Below the pieces are notes generated by a model. The model was not told the origin of the DNA, searched no databases, and saw nothing but the letters and a program-made list of their open reading frames with translations. Both the position numbers and the translations under genes were made by a program. A DNA stretch of 64,000 nt from an uncultured Eubacteriales bacterium (GTDB lineage Bacteria; Bacillota; Clostridia; Lachnospirales; Cellulosilyticaceae), in the NCBI GenBank assembly GCA_900551325.1, contig URVM01000016.1:17867-81866 (forward strand), in the 5' to 3' direction. The number at the start of each line of letters is the position of its first letter. The stretch's first letter is position 1. Positions 16,409 to 25,152 of the stretch are shown here, piece by piece.

Positions 16409-16456
16409 AATCTTAGAACATAAGATAATGGCTTCATTTACCTATGTTCTAAGATT
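16409..16456 (-). terminator. Terminator downstream of proC
   Basis: 14-bp perfect stem (AATCTTAGAACATA and complement), 20-base loop, followed on the minus strand by TTTTAATTTT. The remaining 16238-16539 gap shows no gene. Confidence 0.8.
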
Positions 16457-16539
16457 AGTCTGATTTTATTATACACTTAGTTGCTATATAATACAAATTT
16501 AAATGTCTATTGGATTTATTCTATAATTTAATAGCTTAT

Positions 16540-17322
16540 CTACCTTTTACTTTGTATTGCATCTACTGCATCAATAACAGCTGAACGCATGCCTTTTCTT
16601 TCTAAAGTAGCTACGCCAACAATTGTTGTGCCTCCTGGTGAACAAACTGCATCTTTCATAATACCTGGATGTGTATGGGTATCAAGTTGCATTTTCCCTG
16701 TACCTACTACCATTTTGCTAACTAGTTCATAAGAAAGTTCTCTAGGTATACCATGGAGCACAGCTGCATCTGATAAAGCTTCTATAAACATACTAACAAA
16801 AGCAGGTGCGCACCCACAAATTGTTCCACCTATTCCTAATAATTTTGTTTCAACCATCTTGATTAGAGCAATTTTAGAGAATAACTCTTCAAAAATTCTA
16901 AGTTCTTCTTCTGATAAGGAATGGGTTTCTTCACATATAATAATCCCTTCTCCTATGGACACTGGTGTGTTAGGAATAGTACTTATATGATGCGTTCCCT
17001 CTTCCAATAAGTTCTCATATTTTTCAAAGGTATAGCCTGCAACAACCGATATGACCATTTTATTCTTTAATGCAGCTTTTACTGGTGCTATTACCCTATC
17101 AACCATATTTGGCTTAACAGCAATAATAACTATTTCTACACTTTCTATTAATGTATCTATATCTTTACAAGGTATAAAACCATATGGTTCAGTATTGGCA
17201 CATAATTTATCCCAATTCCTAGCACAACAATAAATTTCACTAGCCTTAATTGCATCTTTTAATATAAGTCCACGAGCCATTGCTTGTGCCATATTTCCAA
17301 AGCCTATAAAACCAATTTTCAT
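16540..17322 (-). CDS. proC: Pyrroline-5-carboxylate reductase
   Basis: 260 residues. NAD(P)-binding GFIGFGNMAQAM at the N-terminus, IIAVKPN at about 68-74, and the C-terminal family signature region (GKMQLDTHTHPGIMKDAVCSPGGTTIVGVATLE). It catalyses the last step of proline synthesis and acts in the cytoplasm as an oligomer. AAGGATG ribosome site. It lies alone; proA and proB are not in the window. Confidence 0.93.
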   Translation of the reverse strand: MKIGFIGFGNMAQAMARGLILKDAIKASEIYCCARNWDKLCANTEPYGFIPCKDIDTLIESVEIVIIAVKPNMVDRVIAPVKAALKNKMVISVVAGYTFEKYENLLEEGTHHISTIPNTPVSIGEGIIICEETHSLSEEELRIFEELFSKIALIKMVETKLLGIGGTICGCAPAFVSMFIEALSDAAVLHGIPRELSYELVSKMVVGTGKMQLDTHTHPGIMKDAVCSPGGTTIVGVATLERKGMRSAVIDAVDAIQSKR

Positions 17323-17404
17323 AATATATCATCCTTCTTGTTATCATTTTCCATACATTATATTTTACCACAACCTAAAATATAATAAAAAACCATTTTC
17401 CTTC

Positions 17405-18022
17405 TTAAAAACCATAATCTCCTTCAATAAAGATTACTTTAATTCTATCCTTCTCAAATTGTCCTGTAATCAACACAAAGTCATTACAGATCCTTTCTTT
17501 ATGACGACAATCTATACATTTATCAAGTTTTGTACAAGGTGTGTTTTTCCCTAGACGTTTTGCATCTAATGGTGCTGCTATCTGACGTGTACGTGTAATA
17601 GCCTCATCCACTGTATTTACAATCTTATTTGTTCCAACTACTGCAATAACTTGCTTTGGGCCATATAAGATAGGTGCCACTCTGCTGCCATTCCCATCTA
17701 TATTAAAGAGCTTACCATCTACTGTTACCCCATTTACTCCTGTTAAAAAAGTATCTGCTCGAAAGTTTTGAAGATATAGTTCTCGCTTTTCCTCACGACT
17801 TATTCCAGGCTTATATTTATCTAAAAATTTATAAGCATCACTTCTCATTAAATCAAATACACCTGTCTTTTCAAGTGTGATAGAATCTCCACAGCCTACT
17901 GTTTCACCTTCTTGAATAAGTGTCTCCAGTAATTGATGTAACTGTGTTATTGACTCCACATAGTATCCAGCCATATTATTTTTATTCAGATTATAAATTG
18001 TCTTTTGCACCATTTCATTCAT
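17405..18022 (-). CDS. LUD-domain (lactate-utilization type) protein
   Basis: 205 residues of the LUD/DUF162 family: VGCGDSITLEKTGVFDLM, NAGVNGVTVDGKL-like TGVNGVTVDGKLFNIDGNGSR, and VIAVVGTNKIV. A Cys cluster near the C-terminus (CTKLDKCIDCRHKERIC) suggests an iron-sulfur or zinc site. Stand-alone LUD proteins in clostridia have no firm role. It lies between proC and the flavoenzyme gene with terminators on the upstream side. Confidence 0.85.
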   Translation of the reverse strand: MNEMVQKTIYNLNKNNMAGYYVESITQLHQLLETLIQEGETVGCGDSITLEKTGVFDLMRSDAYKFLDKYKPGISREEKRELYLQNFRADTFLTGVNGVTVDGKLFNIDGNGSRVAPILYGPKQVIAVVGTNKIVNTVDEAITRTRQIAAPLDAKRLGKNTPCTKLDKCIDCRHKERICNDFVLITGQFEKDRIKVIFIEGDYGF

Positions 18023-18155
18023 TATTTAAAGTACTCCCTATATTTGATTTATCATTAAAATATTTACTTTTATAAGTATAACATACGGATAAAACTCATA
18101 AAATATAGATTTATGTTCTAGAAATTTTATTTCAATATATTAAAAACATAAAATA

Positions 18156-18203
18156 AAAAAGGAAGGAAGTGACTCTTTTTACTTAGTCACTTTCTTCCTT
18201 TTT
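18156..18203. terminator. Terminator downstream of the flavoenzyme gene
   Basis: About 19-bp stem (AAAAAGGAAGGAAGTGACT, 18156-18174, against 18185-18203, one mismatch) with A and T runs at both ends, so it can work in both directions. Confidence 0.8.
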
Positions 18204-18242
18204 AGTTTACTATCCTTCTAACTTTTCTTCTTTAATAATGCT

Positions 18243-20186
18243 TTAAATTTTTCTTGCTACTTCTACGGCCTCAGCAATACAATTGAGTGCACGTCTTGCT
18301 GCTAGGGCATCACCTATTACATGGTATGGTATATGATTTGCTTCACAGTAGTCTACTATTTCTTTAGAATCACGTGCTTTTGAGCCGATAGCTACAACTA
18401 CACTGTCACAAGGAATTTCTTCTAGCTTTCCTTCTTTTTCTATTACAATTGATTTTTCTTTTATCTCTATACATTTTGCATGGGTTATCACTTTAATACC
18501 TTCTTGGTATAGGTTTTCCATTACACAGATTTTACGAAGTTGACCTAAGTCTTTCCCCACTTCATCCAGCATCTCAACAACTACTATATTATTTACCTTG
18601 CCTGATAAATATTCGGCTACTTCAAGACCAACTAAGCCACCACCTATGACAACTACTTTTCCATCTACCTCTACTTTACCAGCTAATACATCATGTGAAT
18701 TAGTTACATGTTCAAAATCAGCTCCATCTACTTTTAATGTCATTGGCTTAGAGCCTACTGCAACAATCACTTCATCTGGGTTAACGTCCTTAATAAGTTC
18801 TGGTGTAACTATTGTTTCTAGTCTTATTTCTATTCCTGCTTTTGTGACCATCTCTCCCATACTTAAAGCTGCCAGTTTCATTTCTTCTTTTCTAGGTGCT
18901 GCACCTGCAAGAACAAATTGCCCCCCAAGTGAATCACTTGCCTCACATACTATAGGCTCATGTCCTCTAGCCTTTAAATGAAGTGCCGCCTCAAGACCTG
19001 TAATGCCTCCACCAATGACTAATACTTTTTTAGATGAATCTGTCTTTCTTAGTGCATACTCTTTTTCTCTACCTAAGGCTGGATTTCTTAAGCAAGTAAT
19101 AAAAGGAACATCTGGGGATGCATAACCATCATAGCAGCCTTGGTTACAGCCTACACAACGAACAATCTGATCCACTTCACCCTTCATAGCTTTATTACAA
19201 AACTCTGGATCTGCCAGTTGTGCCCTACCTACTACAACCATATCTGCCTTGCCACTTCTTATTATCTCATCTGCTTGTTCTGGGTCATTGATTCTTCCTA
19301 CTGCAACTGTGATAAGACCTGTCTCTTCCTTAAATCTTGCAGCATTTTCTACATTAAATCCTCTTGGTAAATCTACAGGTGGTACTTCATATTTAATGGC
19401 TGCACTTGAAAAGTTTCCTCTTGAAACATCCAGTGCGTCAACACCTGCATCCTTTGCTAGCTTACAAAATTCTATCATTTCTTCAATAGTTAATCCCTCT
19501 TCAAGGTAATCATCATGTGCATCAATTCTCATAAATAGAGGCATTTCTTCTGGAATATTACTACGTATAGCTTCTATACACTCTAGTAAAAATCTACAAC
19601 GGTTCTCAAAAGACCCACCATATTCGTCTTCTCTCTTATTAAATGCCTTACTTAAAAAGGAGTGAGGTGTATAGTTATGTCCTGCATGAAATTCCACTGT
19701 ATCATAACCTGCTTCTACTGCACGTCTTGCTGCTTCACCAAAAGCTTTAACTGCCTCTTTAATGGTCCCGGTACTTGCGCCTGGTATAACATAATTTTCA
19801 GTTACTCTAAACTCACTAGGTACTACAACCATCGCATTTTTATCACCAAACAATACAGCAGATCCTCCTAACCATAGCTGAACGCCTGCCTTTGCACCTG
19901 CATCATGAATGGCATCTGCTAGTTTTTTTAACCCAGGTATGTACTTATCATCCGATAAGGATAGGAAATTCTTTGGTGCTGCTTTGTCATATACAGAACA
20001 TACTTCTGTAAAGTTTAAGCCATTACCTCCAATTGCCCTTGCCACATGATAATCAATCAATTGGTCTGTAACATACTTATCACCGTCTAACATTTTAGTT
20101 CCCATAGCTGGAAATACAACCCTATTTCGAAGCTCAAGTCCACGAATTTTAATGGTACTAAAAAGATGATTATAATGCATTTGCAT
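18243..20186 (-). CDS. NADH:flavin oxidoreductase, old yellow enzyme / 2,4-dienoyl-CoA reductase type
   Basis: 647 residues. The N-terminal half is an FMN barrel (NRVVFPAMGTKM start; GYDTVEFHAGHNYTPHSFLS with the catalytic His pair). The middle holds a four-Cys iron-sulfur site (CVGCNQGCYDGY ... TCLRNP). The C-terminal half has FAD and NAD(P) Rossmann motifs VIGGGITGLEAA and VVIGGGLVGLEVAEYL. This is the layout of FadH/BaiCD-like enoate reductases that reduce conjugated double bonds. It is divergent from the DeoR regulator with a 293-base shared intergenic region. Confidence 0.92.
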   Translation of the reverse strand: MQMHYNHLFSTIKIRGLELRNRVVFPAMGTKMLDGDKYVTDQLIDYHVARAIGGNGLNFTEVCSVYDKAAPKNFLSLSDDKYIPGLKKLADAIHDAGAKAGVQLWLGGSAVLFGDKNAMVVVPSEFRVTENYVIPGASTGTIKEAVKAFGEAARRAVEAGYDTVEFHAGHNYTPHSFLSKAFNKREDEYGGSFENRCRFLLECIEAIRSNIPEEMPLFMRIDAHDDYLEEGLTIEEMIEFCKLAKDAGVDALDVSRGNFSSAAIKYEVPPVDLPRGFNVENAARFKEETGLITVAVGRINDPEQADEIIRSGKADMVVVGRAQLADPEFCNKAMKGEVDQIVRCVGCNQGCYDGYASPDVPFITCLRNPALGREKEYALRKTDSSKKVLVIGGGITGLEAALHLKARGHEPIVCEASDSLGGQFVLAGAAPRKEEMKLAALSMGEMVTKAGIEIRLETIVTPELIKDVNPDEVIVAVGSKPMTLKVDGADFEHVTNSHDVLAGKVEVDGKVVVIGGGLVGLEVAEYLSGKVNNIVVVEMLDEVGKDLGQLRKICVMENLYQEGIKVITHAKCIEIKEKSIVIEKEGKLEEIPCDSVVVAIGSKARDSKEIVDYCEANHIPYHVIGDALAARRALNCIAEAVEVARKI

Positions 20187-20248
20187 ACCCCCTTGGTAAA
20201 TGATAGTTGGTTTTCTGCTAGCTAATTAAAAATTTTCTGTCTACTACT

Positions 20249-20277
20249 AGTATAAGTTAAAGTAAGTCCTAGCACAA
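20249..20277 (-). promoter_or_regulatory. Probable promoter of the flavoenzyme gene
   Basis: Minus strand TTGTGC (20272-20277), 17-base spacer, TATACT (20249-20254). A start site near 20242 leaves a 55-base leader with a GGGGGT ribosome site. Confidence 0.5.
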
Positions 20278-20386
20278 TCCTTAAAGCAATCATTCATGTT
20301 TATTCATATACGTCCAAATACTATTAACCTTTTTTAATGATTTTTAATGTTATTTAATAATTTTCAATAAATTTTAATATTTCTAA

Positions 20387-20415
20387 TTGATTTTATTAAA
20401 TTTTCATTATATAAT
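20387..20415 (+). promoter_or_regulatory. Probable promoter of the DeoR regulator gene
   Basis: TTGATT (20387-20392), 17-base spacer, TATAAT (20410-20415). Immediately downstream, TGAACA occurs twice in direct orientation (TGTGAACAAAGATGAACAC), a possible autoregulatory site. Confidence 0.6.
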
Positions 20416-20479
20416 GTGAACAAAGATGAACACTCGTGCACAAGTGGTAATCTTTATATAAATCAAGGGAGGGATCAGT

Positions 20480-21262
20480 ATGTTTATTGAAGAACGTCAT
20501 GAATCTATTTTAGCTATACTAAAAGAAGCTGGACGTATTTCTGTAGGGGATATTCAAGAAAAATTTAATGTTTCAGTGGATTCTGCACGAAGAGATTTAA
20601 GAATCTTAGAAGAAAAAGGGCTGCTTAAAAGAACCCACGGAGGAGCTATTCCACTTCCTCAAGTTGGAACCCTTCCTCATAGATACCGAGATATGAAAGC
20701 TATGCCTGTACTAGATAACTACAATTTAATTGCGAAAAGAGCTGTAACTTATATAAAAGAAAATGATGTGGTTTACCTTACAAGTAGTTCTTTTGGATTT
20801 CTAATGTTAAAACATTTACCACGAGATATACATTATACACTTGTTGTAAACTCCGTTACACTAGCTGAAGAATTAAAGTATTGGGATAATGTTGTCGTTT
20901 ATATTGTTGGTGGCAAAATGCGCATGCATGGCACCACTTCCCTTGTAGACTCTCTAGCAACAGCCTTTGTTAAAAACATTCATTTTGATATAAGCTTTAT
21001 GAATGGTGCTGGTGTAGAGGCTTCATTTGGCCTATCTAATGGTTCAGATGAAACAGCAACCTTCCAACGTGCCGTCATTGAAAATACAAGAAAGAATATT
21101 TTACTTCTTCCCTCTGAGAAAATAGGTTTTAAGTCCTTTATTAAAGTTTGTGATGTGAATAAATTTGACACGCTCATTACAGACTGGGACGCACTTGAAG
21201 AAGAGCTTACAAAGATCGAAGATTTAGGTGTAGACGTTATTGTAGTAGATAAAGACTGCTAA
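20480..21262 (+). CDS. DeoR-family transcription regulator
   Basis: 260 residues. N-terminal helix-turn-helix of the DeoR type (RHESILAILKEAGRISVGDIQ ... VSVDSARRDLRILEEKGLLKRTHGGA, residues about 5-58), then a DeoRC effector domain resembling sugar-phosphate isomerases (MNGAGVEASFGLSNG). These regulators sense phosphorylated sugars. Ribosome site GGGAGGG. Divergent from the flavoenzyme gene, which is the nearest possible target. Confidence 0.92.
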   Translation: MFIEERHESILAILKEAGRISVGDIQEKFNVSVDSARRDLRILEEKGLLKRTHGGAIPLPQVGTLPHRYRDMKAMPVLDNYNLIAKRAVTYIKENDVVYLTSSSFGFLMLKHLPRDIHYTLVVNSVTLAEELKYWDNVVVYIVGGKMRMHGTTSLVDSLATAFVKNIHFDISFMNGAGVEASFGLSNGSDETATFQRAVIENTRKNILLLPSEKIGFKSFIKVCDVNKFDTLITDWDALEEELTKIEDLGVDVIVVDKDC

Positions 21263-21271
21263 AAAGATATT

Positions 21272-21306
21272 AGAAAAGCCTTCTCAATAAAAGAGAAGGC
21301 TTTTCT
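21272..21306. terminator. Terminator between DeoR and MFS genes
   Basis: 14-bp perfect stem AGAAAAGCCTTCTC (21272-21285) with 21293-21306, 7-base loop; serves two convergent genes. Confidence 0.85.
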
Positions 21307-21317
21307 ACTTATGCTTC

Positions 21318-22556
21318 CTATTCACATATTCTTTGCGCCTTATAAATAGGTTCATTATCTTTTCTTGGAATAACAATAAGAATAATCATACTTATTAAAG
21401 TCAATAAGCCTAGTAAGCAAGCCACTATGCGATAAGGTATTATTTCCCCTAACACCCCTGCTACAAATTGAAACAAGATGCCACCGATGGAAAAGATTAC
21501 ATCAAATAAACCTTGAATTCTTGCACGCATATGGGCGGGTAAATAAGATTGAATAGCTACAGATCGAATAGTTGCACTCATACTGCCTAGAGTACCGCAT
21601 AAAAATCGATTGATTAGCATAAATGGATAAGGCATAAAAAGTAAAAAGGCATCCATTATATCATAAACACTATAGACCATTTTGGTAAAACCATAGCGTT
21701 TCTTAGGTGGTAACTCAAATTTGTACCACACCATCCCTCCAATCACTCTTCCTAGCATTTCAGCACTTTTTAAGAAGCCTAACATAGTCACACTTAGCCA
21801 AGGTTGGGTTTGATAATATGCTTGAGCCATAACGGTTACCCCTTGGGATGCTCCACTTGTAATACTCATATAGGTATAAATATTTCGAACCCCACGCTCA
21901 CCTTTCAAATAAGTAAAACCTTCTTTTATATCTGCTATATACATGCTAAAAGTATATTTTTGTGCTAGCTTACTTTTAGTCTCTTTAATACAAAGTTCAA
22001 TAACTACAGAAATTAAAGTAAGAACTGCCACAATGTAAAATAGGGTACTCATTGACACATGCTCATAAAGGAAAGTTGCCATAGGTGCTATACAAATGGT
22101 TACAATAGGGTAAATAGTCCCACTTACTGCAAACCCTTTTTGCTCAAATCCTATTGGTATTAAATCTGGATACCAAGCCGAAAAGCTCAATCTATAAAAC
22201 ACAGAAATAGTTCCAATTACTAAAACGAATAACACATATATCATATAGTTGAAGCCATAAATACCAGTCCATATACCCATTCCTACATACAAAATCCCCA
22301 TTAATACATCTAATCCTACAATCCACTTTTTCTTGCTTCCTCGGTCTATCATAGGTGCTACCAATATAGGCAAAAATACATCAGGTAACATACCACATAT
22401 AAGTAAAACTGCTGCCAGAAAAGTGGATTGGGTCTTTTCAAAAACAAGCAAACTTAGTGGTAAGTTCATGGCCTCTCCACCTATTGCAGACAGTATTGTT
22501 GCACCTGTAATACAGGAAAAATCTTTAGTCCATAATGTCTTTTTCTTATCTCTCAT
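21318..22556 (-). CDS. MFS-family transporter
   Basis: 412 residues with about 12 hydrophobic segments. The loop after the second helix contains APMIDRGSKKKWIVGLD, the MFS motif A region (D-R-x-x-K-K). Related to multidrug/macrolide efflux-type MFS proteins, but the substrate cannot be told. AAGGAG ribosome site. Monocistronic, convergent with the DeoR gene. Confidence 0.88.
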   Translation of the reverse strand: MRDKKKTLWTKDFSCITGATILSAIGGEAMNLPLSLLVFEKTQSTFLAAVLLICGMLPDVFLPILVAPMIDRGSKKKWIVGLDVLMGILYVGMGIWTGIYGFNYMIYVLFVLVIGTISVFYRLSFSAWYPDLIPIGFEQKGFAVSGTIYPIVTICIAPMATFLYEHVSMSTLFYIVAVLTLISVVIELCIKETKSKLAQKYTFSMYIADIKEGFTYLKGERGVRNIYTYMSITSGASQGVTVMAQAYYQTQPWLSVTMLGFLKSAEMLGRVIGGMVWYKFELPPKKRYGFTKMVYSVYDIMDAFLLFMPYPFMLINRFLCGTLGSMSATIRSVAIQSYLPAHMRARIQGLFDVIFSIGGILFQFVAGVLGEIIPYRIVACLLGLLTLISMIILIVIPRKDNEPIYKAQRICE

Positions 22557-22665
22557 TTTCTACTCCTTATACTTTTACTTTTTCATAATAGAAGCATACG
22601 CTAGAACTTTAAGAATGTATAATCTTATTTTTTGAGAAATTTTAACCTTATTTACATACTTAAAC

Positions 22666-23847
22666 TTACATATGGATGATTTTTGAAGAAATTTCATTTT
22701 GAAATGCTAAAGCTTTTTTATATTTCTTTTGTTGACTATAAGCTTTTACAATTTGTTCTCTATAAAAATAAAGGTATCCAAAATGCATTTCTTCCTTTAA
22801 TACTTTTTGAAGTCTCTCTAATACCTCTAAATATGCTGGGTCCTTTAAATAATCTGGTCTTTGTTCCATTAAGGCTTCTTCATACATTACAGCATAAACC
22901 TTATTATCTTCTTCCTTTTCTATATAAGCCTTCATTTTAGCTAAATAAGGCTTAGCCTCTTCTAAATTTCCTGTACGAATATGTATAAGTGCTTTTTTCT
23001 GACACACTACGAAACTTTCTTCTCTTACCTTATTTAAATAGTCCATTGCTTTATTGTAGTCTTTTGTAGTTATAAAGACAGAACCCATATTATAATAAAT
23101 AGTATCAAGGCCCTCTTCCTCTATCCACCTTGTATTTTGCAAAAACTTAAGCCCTCTTTCGTAATATTCAACCATAAGTTCATCTAAATCCAGGATGGCA
23201 TAGGCATGTCCTTGCATAAAAAAAGTCTGTGCTAGCACATAAGTATTTCCTTCCTCTATAGCCAGTTCCCTACAAATATTTGCTCTTCTATGAATTTCTC
23301 CATACCTTCCAAGATGTAGTAAGGGATCAAAAATTGCAAAATAACTTGAACTTGTTCCTAGTAACTTATAAGCTTTTTCATAAACCCCAAGGAGTTCCTC
23401 CCACCCCTTATCTATTGGCGTAAGCAAGTAAAAAAGTCCTTTTTGTTCATCTGTCATACAGTCCTTACAACTTTTTACCCTATCATAAACATCTTCTCCC
23501 TCTATCCCACAAATCAACTGATAATCTAACCCCAATGGACTATACTGTAGCTTATCCCCTAATTTTTTTAGTTCTCCAAAAGCAGTTCTTTCAAGTCCAT
23601 AATTCACTTGATAGTGATATGCCTTCATCAGCTTCCTAGCTTCGTCTAACACCCCATCATCATTACAATAATCTATATTCAGTTGTTCAAATAACTTTTT
23701 AATCATTTGTTCATCTGCTTTTACTTGCCCCTTTTCAATCTTACATAAATAGCTAGTTACACAAATGCCATAACAAATCTCTTTTTGACCCTTCCCCTGT
23801 TTTATCCTTTCCATTCTAAGTAAATTACCAACAAAGTTTTCTTTCAT
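22666..23847 (-). CDS. XRE-family regulator with TPR repeats
   Basis: 393 residues. Residues about 6-60 form an XRE helix-turn-helix (LLRMERIKQGKGQKEICYGI ... SYLCKIEKG), the remainder is a series of TPR-like helical pairs (for example YYNMGSVFITTKDYNKAMDYLNKV and the final YLYFYREQIVKAYSQQKKYKKALAF). This is the RNPP/Rgg-type build of peptide-responsive regulators, but a signal-peptide gene was not found next to it. Monocistronic. Confidence 0.82.
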   Translation of the reverse strand: MKENFVGNLLRMERIKQGKGQKEICYGICVTSYLCKIEKGQVKADEQMIKKLFEQLNIDYCNDDGVLDEARKLMKAYHYQVNYGLERTAFGELKKLGDKLQYSPLGLDYQLICGIEGEDVYDRVKSCKDCMTDEQKGLFYLLTPIDKGWEELLGVYEKAYKLLGTSSSYFAIFDPLLHLGRYGEIHRRANICRELAIEEGNTYVLAQTFFMQGHAYAILDLDELMVEYYERGLKFLQNTRWIEEEGLDTIYYNMGSVFITTKDYNKAMDYLNKVREESFVVCQKKALIHIRTGNLEEAKPYLAKMKAYIEKEEDNKVYAVMYEEALMEQRPDYLKDPAYLEVLERLQKVLKEEMHFGYLYFYREQIVKAYSQQKKYKKALAFQNEISSKIIHM

Positions 23848-23899
23848 ACCTCACCTCAAACTTACTGCCTTAATTTTCTGTTCTAGTTTCCATACAACA

Positions 23900-23932
23900 A
23901 ATCCTAGGAACTCTCTCTTTAGTCCTAGGATT
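23900..23932. terminator. Hairpin downstream of the LacI gene
   Basis: AATCCTAGGA and its complement (23900-23909, 23923-23932), 13-base loop. T-rich on the plus side (ATATATTTTT), weaker on the minus side (TTTGTTG). Confidence 0.6.
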
Positions 23933-24004
23933 ATATATTTTTAGTTTATTATATCATACCCTATTTATATCTCTACTTATATTCTTACTTTGTAATAGTG
24001 CAGT

Positions 24005-25045
24005 TTAATCTATTTTTTCACTAGACTTTCTAAAATGAATATCTCCATGTATTTCTATCATTTCATAATTTCTATCAGGATGCTGAAGTCTCCATACTAA
24101 TTGCTCGGCTAGTCTTATACCTATATAATGTATAGGAACACTTACAGAAGTAAGCTCTTTTTCTCCCACTCTATCAATATCATCAAAGCCTGTAATACGA
24201 ATATCTTTTGGGATCTTATAACCATAGGCTTTTAGTTGACTGATAATCTTATAGGCAAGGGCGTCATTGGCACATATAAAGGCCTGTGGTAAGTCTTGCT
24301 TATGTTCTATAAGGTTTCTAAGATAGTCTTCTACTTCATTACCAAAATAAAAATGTCCCTTTTCTTCACTAATGAGACAGTAAGCTTCATCTATAGGTAA
24401 GTTCATAGCCTCATGAGCTTCTATAAACCCTCTCCAACGGGCTTCAATACTTTGACAGTATGTAATATCTCCTATAAAACCTAGTTTGGTATCACCTTGC
24501 ACCAGTAAGTGTTTGGTTAAGTCATATACACTTTTTCTACCTTCTACAACTATAACATCTGCCTTTGCTTCTTTTGCATCAATACTAAGGGGCAGATCAT
24601 AGTAAACTGTGGGAATACCTAAACTTCTAATACTTTTTATGGTTTCTAAATGATATACATTCATTACAATAATCCCTGCTATATTACCTGTTTCAATAAG
24701 CTTAGGAAGTATAAAGTTCTTTTCTTGTTCAAAAGTTAAAAAATGATAAAAACAATGATAAGCATAACTTGATAATGCGCCTGTTATGCCATTAATAATA
24801 TCTCCCCAAAAGGCTGAAAAATCAGGAGATGTGGCAATAACCAATATATTTTTAGAGTTCTTTTCTTCTCTATAGGTGTCTACTAAATGGTTTGGTAATT
24901 TACTATACCCCATCTCTATCGCTGCTTCAATGATTTTATTTCTTGTTTTTTCTGTAACACGTCCCCTATTATTCATGACTTTTGATACCGTATTACGTGA
25001 TATGCCCAGTCGTTCTGCAATTTCATTAATTCCCACGGATTTCAT
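24005..25045 (-). CDS. LacI-family transcription regulator
   Basis: 346 residues from the chosen start. N-terminal LacI helix-turn-helix (INEIAERLGISRNTVSKVMNNRGRVTEKTRNKI) and a periplasmic-binding-like effector domain (LVQGDTKLGFIGD, AFICANDALAYKIISQL, ITGFDDIDR). The ATG at 25045 is preceded by GGGTGG; upstream codons to 25111 are open but run into a terminator hairpin. It lies directly downstream of the sugar ABC transporter and probably represses it. Confidence 0.92.
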   Translation of the reverse strand: MKSVGINEIAERLGISRNTVSKVMNNRGRVTEKTRNKIIEAAIEMGYSKLPNHLVDTYREEKNSKNILVIATSPDFSAFWGDIINGITGALSSYAYHCFYHFLTFEQEKNFILPKLIETGNIAGIIVMNVYHLETIKSIRSLGIPTVYYDLPLSIDAKEAKADVIVVEGRKSVYDLTKHLLVQGDTKLGFIGDITYCQSIEARWRGFIEAHEAMNLPIDEAYCLISEEKGHFYFGNEVEDYLRNLIEHKQDLPQAFICANDALAYKIISQLKAYGYKIPKDIRITGFDDIDRVGEKELTSVSVPIHYIGIRLAEQLVWRLQHPDRNYEMIEIHGDIHFRKSSEKID

Positions 25046-25080
25046 TTTTTCCACCCTTACTTTATAATCTAATGATAAAA

Positions 25081-25118
25081 AGAGGTTACGCCACTTATTA
25101 CCAAGTGTCATAACCCCT
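25081..25118 (-). terminator. Terminator between sugar-binding protein and LacI gene
   Basis: AGGGGTTATGACACTT pairs with AAGTGGCGTAACCTCT around a 6-base loop (two small mismatches), followed on the minus strand by TTTTTATC. It should limit readthrough from the transporter operon into the regulator. Confidence 0.75.
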
Positions 25119-25152
25119 TCTTAAGCACAATTTACTTTAACCCGGTGATTTA

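Noticed and set aside
18598..18981. 127-codon plus-strand frame
   Set aside because: Antisense to the flavoenzyme gene, Thr/Pro/Ser-rich by complement, no ribosome site.
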